Assembly: GCF_001039355.2 (NCBI RefSeq)
Contig: NW_019773629.1
Coordinates: forward strand, 1-21,937
Direction of reading: 5' to 3'
DNA: 21,937 nucleotides
DNA from: Lingula anatina
Lineage: Eukaryota > Brachiopoda > Lingulata > Lingulida > Lingulidae
This document shows, piece after piece, positions 10,670-18,889 of the stretch. The notes beneath the pieces were generated by a model. That model was not told the origin of the DNA and did not search any database. It saw only the letters and a program-made list of their open reading frames with translations. The first letter of the stretch is position 1. Each line of letters begins with the position of its first letter. The translations under genes and the position numbers were made by a program.

Positions 10670-10686
10670 CCTTACCGGCGGTAAGG
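10670..10686. other. Palindrome upstream of the TRIM-b promoter
   Basis: CCTTACCG-G-CGGTAAGG, perfect 8-bp arms around one base, 40 bp beyond the inverted-repeat element. Absent from the TRIM-c upstream region. Confidence 0.5.
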
Positions 10687-10772
10687 GTACCGTGAGCTTG
10701 TAAGTCCGGAAACTGAGGCAACTAGGAAATAGATCGATCCAAAGTTAGTACGATAGACCTGGGAATGGTCTC

Positions 10773-10905
10773 TAATTGAAAGATGATTTAATAAGCTACC
10801 CTCACAACCCTCATCGTCTCTGGCACAAGATTTCATCGCCGTGTAAGATGACGTGGTTTGTTATATTTGTATAAAACCCAGACGCAGTGTTTCCCAGTCC
10901 AACCA
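10773..10905 (+). promoter_or_regulatory. TRIM-b core promoter: bZIP/CRE-like site and TATA box
   Basis: From TAATTGAAAG at 10773 to the ATG this flank is alignable with that of TRIM-c. It holds TGACGTGG (10849-10856, a CRE or ATF half-site type) and TATAAAA (10870-10876), separated by 13 bp. Transcription would be expected to start about 25-30 bp after the TATA box, near CCCAGTCC (10893-10900), giving a 5' leader of about 75-80 nt. The motifs and their conservation are seen; factor binding is inferred. Confidence 0.75.
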
Positions 10906-10914
10906 AAGACAGAA

Positions 10915-10959
10915 ATGCATGTTATTGTACAACCATTGAGTGTGTGTAAACCTAACTGA
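10915..10959 (+). promoter_or_regulatory. Short upstream ORF in the TRIM-b leader
   Basis: The first ATG after the predicted start site opens a 14-codon ORF (MHVIVQPLSVCKPN, stop TGA) ending 17 nt before the TRIM-b ATG. It follows AAAGACAGAA, which is also present in TRIM-c just before its own upstream ATG. It would be expected to lower or condition translation of the main ORF; this is inferred. Confidence 0.5.
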
Positions 10960-10976
10960 ACTAACTATTAAGAGTC

Positions 10977-12824
10977 ATGGCATCCAAGAAGTTCTACGAA
11001 GGCTTCAGTGACAATTTTCTAACGTGTCACATCTGTCTTCACGAGTATAAAGACCCGCGTGTCCTCCCATGCTATCATACTTTCTGCTTGGCTTGTCTTG
11101 CCCAGCACGTGGCAGCGAGTGGGACAGGACGCAACATCACGTGCCCAGTGTGCCGCCAGGAGGCGCCTGTTCCACCAGGTGGACTGGAGAATCTTGTCCG
11201 TAACTTCTTTTTGTCCAAGGTGAAGGACTTTATGTTGACAGCAGAAAGTAAAGACAAATTGTGTGGGAACTGTCACTCACAAGTTGCTCAATTTTACTGT
11301 CAAGATTGCAAACATTTTTTCTGTGAGAACTGTCGACAAAAACAGCATGACGCTATAAAATTTCTGCAGGGACACACAATGATGTCGGTGTCTGACTTTG
11401 GGAAGCAAGTCCAAGAAATGAAGGGAGTAACATTATTTTGCGATAAGCATGAAGAAGAACGGTTGAAATTTTATTGCACAGATGACAATGTTGTTGTGTG
11501 TCGTGACTGTATTCTCACCAAACACAACAAACACAATTGTGTAGACATTGCAGATATAGCAGAAACGCAAAAAGAGAAAATACAAAGTGCATTTCATGAT
11601 CTGTCTAAGAACATTTCACTATTTGAAAATGCAGAGTCGGAAATATCCAAACAACAGGAAGATGCGACTTACGACAGAAACAAGACTGTGACCGACATAC
11701 AACAACAAGGAGCGTATATTAAAAAAGACGTTCAGCAAATTTCTGATCAGTTGACCGCAAAAGCAGAAGCCCTCACTGAAGCTCGTTTAAAATTCCTCGA
11801 GGCTGAGAAAGACCGCATTCAACTACAGAGGGTATCCATTCAAAGTACTTGCGAGTTCGCCAAACACCTTGTCAAACATGGCTCCCACACGGAGGTTATG
11901 ACACACGCTAAAAATATCCAAGCTAGGATGAAAGAACTGAACAGTGTTAAACCTTCTGTACCGGAAAGAACAACCGCGATCACTTTTAGGAAAGAAAAAC
12001 TTCCTGCGGACTTCTTTGGTTGCGTGAAGGAGTTAGAATGGCTAGATGCTGCATCCTTAGTGGATAAGTTTGATAGCAGCATCGGATATTTATGGAACAT
12101 ATCATGCAGTCATAGTGGGACGATATGTTTAGTTTCTTACAAATCGAAAAAACTTCAGGTAATATCACCATCTCATAAGGTGATATTTCAGGTTGATGTA
12201 CCAGACCCCAGGGGTGTCACCGTGCTCCAGGATGACAGACTGGTGGTTACATGTAAGGATGGATGCCAAGTGTATTCCTCCTCTTGGAAACATGTCCAAA
12301 CATTTGGTCAGGGTGACATGTCTACACCCTGGGGTGTTACAGCGGACAACAATGGGCGCATATTTGTCTGTGATAGGACCAATAAATGTATCTGTGTGTA
12401 TGACGCTGTGCAGTACAGTTTTATCAATAAGATCAGTGTTCCTATTTGTAAAGATCCACGATACATTGCAGTGCTCCCATGCCGTGACATCATTGTGGTG
12501 AGTAACTATGATGGACAATGGCTTTATGGAGTGACCCCCCGGGGTGCTGTAGTGTTCAAGTATGGTACACCAGGTGAGGAAGTCTCAGGTGATGGAGACC
12601 TGAACAAGCCCTGGGGAGTGTGTACAGACAGCGCGGGGCACATCTTCATTGCTGACCCGTGGAATAACAGGGTGGTTGTTCTGACCTCAGATGGTCAACT
12701 ATTGAGGGACGTGGTGGGTCCACAACAGGTTTCACTACCAGTGGGTGTGACCATTGATAACAAAGGACAGCTTGTAGTGGGGGAGTGGAGAGGCAAGGTG
12801 AAAACATTTCGCTATGTTCTTTGA
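10977..12824 (+). CDS. TRIM-b: RING / B-box / coiled-coil / NHL-type propeller E3 ubiquitin ligase
   Basis: Intact 615-aa single-exon ORF starting MASKKFYEGF. The ATG at 10977 follows AGAGTC (G at -3) and lies about 100 bp after a TATAAAA box. All RING and both B-box zinc ligands are present. Compared with TRIM-a it has one residue fewer before B-box 1, the segment reading VKDFMLTAE. The coiled-coil and linker region (about 200-370) is the most divergent of the three paralogs, with replacements such as TEARLKFLEAEKDRIQLQR and PADFFGCVKELEWLD. The propeller (about 360-615) keeps the hydrophobic blade cores but differs in exposed loops. The CDS ends FRYVL-TGA, and AATAAA lies 77 nt after the stop, so a short 3' UTR is likely. 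This is the gene with the clearest complete transcription unit: promoter, short upstream ORF, CDS and polyadenylation signal. The propeller ligand cannot be named. Confidence 0.95.
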   Translation: MASKKFYEGFSDNFLTCHICLHEYKDPRVLPCYHTFCLACLAQHVAASGTGRNITCPVCRQEAPVPPGGLENLVRNFFLSKVKDFMLTAESKDKLCGNCHSQVAQFYCQDCKHFFCENCRQKQHDAIKFLQGHTMMSVSDFGKQVQEMKGVTLFCDKHEEERLKFYCTDDNVVVCRDCILTKHNKHNCVDIADIAETQKEKIQSAFHDLSKNISLFENAESEISKQQEDATYDRNKTVTDIQQQGAYIKKDVQQISDQLTAKAEALTEARLKFLEAEKDRIQLQRVSIQSTCEFAKHLVKHGSHTEVMTHAKNIQARMKELNSVKPSVPERTTAITFRKEKLPADFFGCVKELEWLDAASLVDKFDSSIGYLWNISCSHSGTICLVSYKSKKLQVISPSHKVIFQVDVPDPRGVTVLQDDRLVVTCKDGCQVYSSSWKHVQTFGQGDMSTPWGVTADNNGRIFVCDRTNKCICVYDAVQYSFINKISVPICKDPRYIAVLPCRDIIVVSNYDGQWLYGVTPRGAVVFKYGTPGEEVSGDGDLNKPWGVCTDSAGHIFIADPWNNRVVVLTSDGQLLRDVVGPQQVSLPVGVTIDNKGQLVVGEWRGKVKTFRYVL

Positions 12825-12900
12825 CTACAATATAAGTTGTATTACAAACGTTATCAGGCGACATCACAAAAAGTGAACAATTGCAGGAGCACTTCGTGAA

Positions 12901-12906
12901 AATAAA
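12901..12906 (+). terminator. Polyadenylation signal of TRIM-b
   Basis: AATAAA 77 nt after the TRIM-b stop, followed by T-rich sequence. The aligned site downstream of TRIM-c reads AATCGT, so this signal is not conserved. Confidence 0.6.
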
Positions 12907-13147
12907 TATTTTTAATGTTTGGAACCACAAAGACGAGTTGCTTTATTATAACAGATTGAAAAAAATATTGAAAGAAAAATGAAGTTGGAAAAACCTATCA
13001 TACGCGGGAGTTGAAATTCGATACGTGGAAATATAATTGAATACCGAAAATTCAATTTAGCAACTGACCGACGTTGTGGTTTGAACCTTTTATTTATACT
13101 TATCATTCTTATTATACTGGATGACTAACAACATTCACCCAATCCAT

Positions 13148-13615
13148 GGCATTGTTCATGAAGTTATTGTTTTCATATTCCGGGTCTTTGTCTATTTACC
13201 TAGAGACATATCTGTGAATATATGTGAAAAATCAAACTGTTGCCCTTGTAGAGGGTACCATTATGGCATTTATTAATCTTAAAAAAAAAAAAAAAGAATC
13301 AGCTGCTCTTTCGTCTGCAACAGAGACGAAAATTCGTTTCTCACTTTCAGATGGCGCTACAGTATTTTACTTGTGTCAAACATGCGAAAAGTGTTCAAAT
13401 AAAAGCATGCAATGGACCATAAAAGGCAGCCAGTGACCTACAGAATGTCGTTGCAGTGTGGGTTGGGGCGAGCCTGGAATCCTGTTTTCCTCTGATATAT
13501 TTTCAAATATACCAACGACGAACGCGACAGTACGTTGTTCGTATTTTTATGTTTGCAAATTTTAATTTCAGTTTCATATGTCAGATATGAAGCGAGTGTT
13601 GAATAGAAAAGCTGC
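13148..13615 (+). repeat. Conserved 3' block after TRIM-b
   Basis: Begins GGCATTGTTCATGAAG about 325 bp after the stop. It lacks the GGGAATGGCTTTG segment of the TRIM-a copy and has an A15 tract (about 13280-13294) just before the CAGCTGCTCTTTCG part. The tail through GTCAGATATGAAG is retained as in TRIM-a. Confidence 0.8.
13341..13359 (+). promoter_or_regulatory. CTCF-like site downstream of TRIM-b
   Basis: TCACTTTCAGATGGCGCTA: the AGATGGCGCTA core is intact while the left half is weaker than at the other two sites. Confidence 0.3.
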
Positions 13616-13737
13616 CCATTCATCCTTCCTTCTCCCCCATGGTTCTAATTGAACCTACACTTTAAAAAAATACGTCACTTCTTCAGTTCGGTATGAGCCG
13701 GTAGTGGCGGCTGTGCTGTGTGGATCCTAAGTATACG

Positions 13738-13861
13738 GAGGCCCGTAGCCGGGGGGGGGGGGGGGGGGGGGGGGGGGTGGGAAGAAACGCCCCCTTTGCT
13801 GGGGAAAGGGCCACTCTGGGGAAAATTTGATCTAGGGACATGAAGTTTTTTTGGGGAAAAG
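13738..13861 (+). mobile_element. Truncated MITE with G27 tract, cut by an N
   Basis: GGCCCGTAGCCGGG followed by 27 G (13751-13777), then AACGCCCCCTTTGCTGGGGAA and GAAAATTTGATCTAGGGACA. The order and phrases match the complete element at 18093 (ACCCGTAGGCAGG, CCGCCCCTTTTGTCAGG, AATTTTGATCTAGGTACA). The right end is missing; at N 13862 the sequence resumes in unrelated spacer. The G run is probably what broke the assembly. Confidence 0.7.
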
Positions 13862-14045
13862 NACTCATTGTATTTTAATGTTTTAAATCATCTCTTTTTC
13901 TTACTATCAAATAATTAGCCAGGAGTCGGTATGTAACTCCACATACATATTTGCAAGTTTAACATTATAAAATAAATAAACTGCACTGCAAGAGTAAATA
14001 TATAAAGTAACTTCATAGACAATAAACCCCGGGACTAATAAACTG

Positions 14046-14142
14046 AAGTGCCTCCTGGTGCGGCTTACAGCCCGGTGACTCCGGCTATCAGGACAAGTGA
14101 GTTGTGTTCTCACGTACACCCTCTTCTGTACAAGTTAGTGCA
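14046..14142 (+). repeat. Spacer core repeat, copy D
   Basis: AAGTGCCTCCTGGTGCGGC with a one-base loss at CAGCCCGGTGACTCC, which shifts any reading frame. It has a CTCTTCTGTACAAGTTAGTGCA end like copy G, so D and G are the first units of two paralogous triplets. Confidence 0.85.
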
Positions 14143-14595
14143 CGTTTTAAGATACACATTAAACGCCATCCCCTTTGTACAATTTGTTTTCCTGTGAATC
14201 CCATTCACTTTCTATAATAACTAACCTTGACCATCGATTAAAAGTTCCTTAAAATTACAGGTGGAAACACCGATACTTCACCTTGAGCCTTTCATTTATT
14301 TGATATTTCCTTTTTTTCTTTTTTGTATTTTGTACTGTAAAAGTTCTAAGAGCATTGTGTGCATTGAAGAGAATCGTTGGAAAATATTTGAAAAATAACA
14401 AATTCCGGGTAAATTGGAACTGGCGGGCGAGGAAGGTAATAACTGCTTAATGATTTACACTCTCCTGTCCTTGTATTGAGCAGTAAAACATGTCCCTGTA
14501 ATAAATGTTATCAGAGAGCCTATATAGAATAACTTCACAGACGATGATCAACGCCTGGGTTAATAAACTAGCCCAGTTCTGCTATCTCCTGTAAC

Positions 14596-14690
14596 AAGTG
14601 CCTCGTGGTGCGGCCTACAGCTCAGGTGACCCCAGCTATCAGGACGAGTGAGGTGTGTTCTCGCGTACGCCCCAGTGTACAGTTAGTGCA
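14596..14690 (+). repeat. Spacer core repeat, copy E
   Basis: Full core, 550 bp after copy D. One frame reads VPRGAAYSSGDPSYQDE then TGA; another (KCLVVRPTAQVTPAIRTSEV) is open throughout. Its downstream CCGTGATATTTACTTGAG is the uninterrupted version of the MITE target found after copy I. Confidence 0.85.
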
Positions 14691-15132
14691 CACATTTAAC
14701 GCTATCCTCTTTTTACACTTTATTTTCTTGTTAATTCCAGTCGTTTTCCGTGATATTTACTTGAGCGATAAAGGAAAAGTTCCTCAATTATCCAGGTGGT
14801 AATTATCAGTGTTTATTTTTCACTTTGAACTTTTTACTTATTTGATATTTATTCATGTTTTGTATCTTGTTATATAAAAGCACTGCATGGATTAAAGCGA
14901 ATAGTTTGAAAGTTCCAAAATCCCTTGAAATTAGCTGTTAATTATTTTCTGGGAGGAAAGGTAATAACAGCTTAATCATTGGCGACGTCCTGCCCCAGTA
15001 TTGAGCAGTAAACAACATGTCCTTCGACCTTGACAAAACTGTTATTAGAGAGTCGGGGTGAATGTAGAGCAACTTGAAACACAATATCAGCGTCTGGGTA
15101 ATTAACTGGCCCATTTTGCAATCTCTTGTAAA

Positions 15133-15227
15133 AAGTGCCTTGTGGTGCGGCGTACAGCTCAGGTGACTCCGACTATCAAGACGAGGGAGGTGTGTTGTCA
15201 CGTATGCCAAAGTGTACAGTTAGTGCA
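15133..15227 (+). repeat. Spacer core repeat, copy F
   Basis: Full core, 537 bp after copy E. The TGA after QDE is GGA here, so this is the copy in which the VPCGAAYSSGDSDYQDE frame continues without a stop. Its flank resembles that of copy C rather than that of D or E. Confidence 0.85.
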
Positions 15228-16006
15228 GGTTTAAATGAACCATCTAAAATACATGTTGAAAATAAGAATGTAAACCAAATCCCTGGAAATGTAATTAAAC
15301 TTAATAATTGGATATCATACAAGAGCGCAAGTATAATTTTCACGGTTTTATGGACATGATTTATTTTCAATATTATTATGAGAATGAGGAAATATAAAAT
15401 CGGGATATTCCCTAAATTAAATCTTTCAAAGATTGAACTGCGTGGCTTCTCGAAACGGAAGGCTGTTTTTAGCGCAAATCCGAAAGTGACATAGATATGG
15501 GGGCTTGCCAGAATAACAGATAGACCTGTAAAACAAAAAATTCAAATTTGGCACTTACTTATATCAAATATTGTCTCTTATCATGTTTACCAGGTATAAA
15601 TTACATACACGTAAATATTTGATTAAATCGGGTGATTCTGTAACAGTCCATGGGTCCAAGGAGGGTGGCAATAGGACAATACGATAAATAAGAAGCTTAA
15701 ACTGCGACTAGATCTAAAATTGTGGCGACTTTAAAAGTTGTTGGTCATCCTATCATGATGCATGTATTATTCAGAAAAATAAAACGCCCACGAGATGCTC
15801 GATAAATTGGGAAGATTTTGTTGATAAATGTACATTGGCTGACTACAACTGAAGTTATTTAGAACTGACTGAAATTTTCACAATTTCTCTTTCCATATAA
15901 TTTATTCAAGAATGAGCTTTTTCCCGATTAAAGGAGTGGTAAGCTCGTAAATATTACTCATATTAAAGGCCAATTAACTGCATCATAGGAAAATCAAAAT
16001 GCAATG
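15228..16006. other. Spacer between copy F and the TRIM-c promoter
   Basis: The first ~70 bp match the flank of copy C, including ATCCCTGGAAAT. The rest is unique AT-rich DNA without a coding or structural signal. Confidence 0.5.
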
Positions 16007-16140
16007 TAATTGAAAGGCGATTAAATAAGCTACTCTCGCAACCCTCACCGTCTCTGGCACACGATTTCGTCACCGTGTAAGATGACGTGGTTTGTTGTTT
16101 CTTGTATAAAACCCAGACGCAGTTTTACCCAGTCCAGTCA
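16007..16140 (+). promoter_or_regulatory. TRIM-c core promoter: bZIP/CRE-like site and TATA box
   Basis: Holds TGACGTGG (16083-16090) and TATAAAA (16105-16111), with the same start-site sequence CCCAGTCCA near 16128-16136. The stretch CTCTGGCAC...GATTTC...CCGTGTAAGATGACGTGG is shared with TRIM-b. Spacing between the two boxes is 14 bp here against 13 bp there. The predicted leader is about 100 nt, longer than in TRIM-b because of unrelated sequence between 16154 and 16200. Confidence 0.75.
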
Positions 16141-16150
16141 AAGACAGGAA

Positions 16151-16180
16151 ATGCCAAGAGAACGCGACATCATGAAGTGA
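16151..16180 (+). promoter_or_regulatory. Short upstream ORF in the TRIM-c leader
   Basis: ATG at the position matching the TRIM-b upstream ATG (after AAAGACAGGAA). It encodes 9 residues (MPRERDIMK) and stops 55 nt before the main ATG. The peptide differs from that of TRIM-b, so only the presence of the upstream start codon is conserved. Confidence 0.5.
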
Positions 16181-16235
16181 TGAGACTTAGTATGCAGCCT
16201 TTTGGCTGTGTGTAAACCTAATTGAACTTAGAGTC

Positions 16236-18077
16236 ATGGCATCAAAGAAGTTCTACGAAGGTTTCAGCGACAACTTTCTAACGTGTCACATCTGTCTTCA
16301 CGAGTATGAAGACCCGCGTGTCCTCCCATGCTATCACACTTTCTGCTTGGCTTGCCTTGCCCAGCACGTGGCAGCGAGTGGGACGGGAGGCAACATCACG
16401 TGCCCAGTGTGCCGCCAAGAGGCGCCTGTTCCACCAGGTGGACTGGAGAAACTTGTCCGTAACTTCTTTTTGTCCAAGGTGAAGGACTTCATGTTGACAG
16501 CAAAAAGTAAAGACAAATTGTGTGGGAACTGTCACTCACAAGTTGCTCAATTTTACTGTCAAGATTGCAAACATTTTTTCTGTGAGAACTGTCGACAAAA
16601 ACAGCATGACGCCATAAAATTTCTGCAGGGACACACAATGATGTCAGTGTCTGACTTTGGGAAGCAAGTCCAGGAAATGAAGGGAGTAACATTATTTTGC
16701 GATAAGCATGAAGAAGAACGGTTGAAATTTTATTGCACGGATGACGATGTTGTTGTGTGTCGTGACTGTATTCTCACCAAACACAACAAACACAATTGTG
16801 TAGACATTGCAGATGTAGCAGAAACGCATAAAGCGAAAATACAAAGTGCATTTCATGATCTGTCTAAGAGCATTTCACTATTTGAAAATGCAGAGTCGGA
16901 AATATCCAAACAACAAGAAGATGCGACTGACGACGTAAACAAAACGGTGGCCGACATACAACAACAGGAGGCGGATATTATCAAAGAGGTTCAGCGAATT
17001 TCTGCTCAGTTGATAGCGGAAGCAAAATACCATGCTGCAACGAACATAAAATCCTTCGAGGCTGAGAAAGATCACCTCCAACTACAGAAGGTATCCATTC
17101 ACAGCACTTGTGAGTTTGCCAAGCAGCTCGTCCAACAAGGCTCCCACACAGAGGTGATGATACACGCTAAGAATATCCAAGCAAGGATGAAAGAATTGAG
17201 CAGTGTAAAACCCACAGTACCGACAAAAAACACACTCACTTCTACTGAAGAAAAAATTCCAGTGAAATGTTTTGTTCTTAGGAAGAAGTATAAATGGCTA
17301 AATACTGCATCTTTGGTGGATGAGTTTGATAGCAGTATGGAAAGTTTGTGGGACATATCGTGTAGTCAAAGTGGGACAATATATTTAGTTTCTTACCTAT
17401 CCGGTAATCTTACAGCAATATCACCATCCCATAAGGTGATATTTCAGGTTGATATACCAAGTCCCAGGGGTGTCACCGTGCTCAGTGATGACAGACTGGT
17501 GGTTACATGTGATGATGGATGCCGAGTTTTTTCCTCAGGGAAATATGACCGAACATTTGGTCAGGGTGACATGTCTTACCCCAAGGGTGTTGCAGTGGAC
17601 AAGAATGGACACATACTTGTCTGTGACGCGAGCAATAAATGTATCTGTGTGTATGATGCTGTGCAGTACAATCTTATCAATAAGATCAGTATTCCTATGT
17701 GCAAAGAACCAGAATACATTGCAGTGCTTCCAGGTCGTGACACCATTGTGGTGAGTGACTGTTATGGACACTGTGTATATGGAGTGACCCCACAGGGTGA
17801 TGTAGTGTTCCAGTACGGTACACCAGGTAAGAAAGGTTCAGGTGATGGATACCTGGACCAGCCGTGGGGAGTGTGTACAGACAGCGCGGGGCACATTTTT
17901 ATTGATGACCAGTGCAATAACAGGGTGGTTGTCCTGACCTCAGATGGTCAACTGTTAAAATACGTGGTGGGTCAACAACAGTTTTCTATACCACGGTGTG
18001 TGACCCTTGATACCAAAGGACAGCTTGTAGTGGGGGATATTAGAGGCAAGGTGAAAACATTTCGCTATGTACTTTAA
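16236..18077 (+). CDS. TRIM-c: RING / B-box / coiled-coil / NHL-type propeller E3 ubiquitin ligase, mosaic of TRIM-a-like and TRIM-b-like segments
   Basis: Intact 613-aa single-exon ORF. It starts MASKKFYEGF at 16236 in the same GAGTC-ATGG context as TRIM-b, and ends FRYVL-TAA. The RING, B-box 1 and B-box 2 ligands are complete. About the first 230 residues are nearly identical to TRIM-b in protein and DNA. From about residue 240 to 365 it switches to TRIM-a: IPVKCFVLRKKYKWLNTASL is one residue from the TRIM-a segment and very different from TRIM-b. The propeller alternates between the two types and has private changes, such as loss of one residue at SSGKYDRTF and an RCVTLDTKGQ blade. The AATAAA used by TRIM-b is mutated here (AATCGT at the matching position), so the 3' end probably lies further downstream. 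The best explanation is tandem duplication followed by gene conversion or unequal exchange; all domains look functional. Confidence 0.95.
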   Translation: MASKKFYEGFSDNFLTCHICLHEYEDPRVLPCYHTFCLACLAQHVAASGTGGNITCPVCRQEAPVPPGGLEKLVRNFFLSKVKDFMLTAKSKDKLCGNCHSQVAQFYCQDCKHFFCENCRQKQHDAIKFLQGHTMMSVSDFGKQVQEMKGVTLFCDKHEEERLKFYCTDDDVVVCRDCILTKHNKHNCVDIADVAETHKAKIQSAFHDLSKSISLFENAESEISKQQEDATDDVNKTVADIQQQEADIIKEVQRISAQLIAEAKYHAATNIKSFEAEKDHLQLQKVSIHSTCEFAKQLVQQGSHTEVMIHAKNIQARMKELSSVKPTVPTKNTLTSTEEKIPVKCFVLRKKYKWLNTASLVDEFDSSMESLWDISCSQSGTIYLVSYLSGNLTAISPSHKVIFQVDIPSPRGVTVLSDDRLVVTCDDGCRVFSSGKYDRTFGQGDMSYPKGVAVDKNGHILVCDASNKCICVYDAVQYNLINKISIPMCKEPEYIAVLPGRDTIVVSDCYGHCVYGVTPQGDVVFQYGTPGKKGSGDGYLDQPWGVCTDSAGHIFIDDQCNNRVVVLTSDGQLLKYVVGQQQFSIPRCVTLDTKGQLVVGDIRGKVKTFRYVL

Positions 18078-18092
18078 CTACAAGTTAAGTAG

Positions 18093-18261
18093 CAGACCCG
18101 TAGGCAGGGGAGGTTTGGGGGGTTCGAAAGAACCGCCCCTTTTGTCAGGAAAAGGTCCATTTTGGGTAAATTTTGATCTAGGTACACATACGTTTCATTG
18201 TTAAAAGTCCACTTTTTTCAGAAAAAGAACCCCCCTTTTGAATTTGCTGGATACGGGACTG
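18093..18261. mobile_element. 169-bp MITE in the TRIM-c 3' flank
   Basis: Imperfect terminal inverted repeats: CAGACCCGTAGGCAG at the left and, reading inward from the right end, CAGTCCCGTATCCAGCA. It is flanked by a 5-bp direct repeat AGTAG (18088-18092 and 18262-18266). Internal palindrome GGTTCGAAAGAACC. The aligned TRIM-b flank (about 12830-12850) lacks it, giving an empty site. No coding capacity; it was mobilised in trans by an unknown transposase. Confidence 0.85.
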
Positions 18262-18486
18262 AGTAGTATATGAGGCGTTACCAGGCGACAACTCAAAAAT
18301 TGAACTGTTTCAGGTGCACTACGTGAAAATCGTTGATTGGGACCAAAAAGACAAGCTGTTTTATTATGACAGACATATTGAAAGAAAAACAGAGATGGAA
18401 AAAACTATATGTAGCATACGAAAATATAGGGGGATTTGAAATCATTTTTATATGTGGACTTAAATTCCATTCATTACCAAGTTTAA

Positions 18487-18889
18487 CTAATGTATAGACA
18501 AGTTACAGGTACAAGTCTATATTTGAGCCCTGATTTTGGTTCAGATATTTATTGGAACGGATCATGTAATACGATACGCATTGCGATTCTTCCTTTATTA
18601 CGTCAAATGTACCGGGGGTATTATCTCTTGCACGTTTTCTTCAATTTTACAAATAAATAATTTCGTTTCACAGCTATTTTGTTTCGACATGCTTTTATCT
18701 TCAGCGTTCAAAGCAGCGCAACAGAATCGGCATCATATGCCTTAAGTATTTAGATTTTTTAATGATTACTTAGCAATGATTACTTCGTAAAAAAAAACTA
18801 CTTTAAAGGTAACAAGGACGCGAATCAGGCATACTGCATCACCATGCGTCGTCCCTGCGGGGGTATAGTCATTAAATTTCGGCTCCATT
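18487..18889. other. Insertion specific to the TRIM-c flank, left part
   Basis: Alignment with the TRIM-b flank stops near 18487 and resumes near 19027 (CAACTGACCGACGTTG). The extra ~540 bp holds a 69-aa ORF (18536-18745) of no recognised family, an A8 run, and the promoter-like island at its right end. No terminal repeats were found. Confidence 0.4.
18652..18657 (+). terminator. Candidate distal polyadenylation signal of TRIM-c
   Basis: First AATAAA that I find after the TRIM-c stop, about 575 nt downstream. If used, the TRIM-c 3' UTR would contain the whole MITE at 18093-18261. Weak evidence, because the hexamer is frequent in AT-rich DNA. Confidence 0.25.

Larger units (their letters stand above)
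13863..15300 (+). repeat. Repeat spacer between TRIM-b and TRIM-c: three ~540 bp units
   Basis: Units with cores D, E and F. Each unit carries, after the core, TTTAACGC(C/T)ATCC then a T-rich tract. Further on come a GAATCGTTTGAAAATATTTG-like stretch, TATTGAGCAGTAAA, AATGTTATCAGAGAG and the lead-in CTGCTATCTC before the next core. It starts at the N base (13862) with sequence that aligns to 19705-19781. No coding gene is seen. Confidence 0.8.

Noticed and set aside
10940-10976. Short intron in the leader (GTGTGTAAACCT ... TTAAG before the ATG)
   Set aside because: Only about 30 nt, too short for an intron, and the TRIM-c version differs in length.
14605-14802. 65-aa ORF over core copy E and similar ORFs over copies F and D
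   Set aside because: They arise from the repeat core. Copies differ by frameshifts and stops and show no codon-position bias, so they are not called as genes.
18115-18135. GGTTCGAAAGAACC resembling a tRNA T-arm
   Set aside because: No acceptor, D or anticodon arm; it is the internal palindrome of the MITE.
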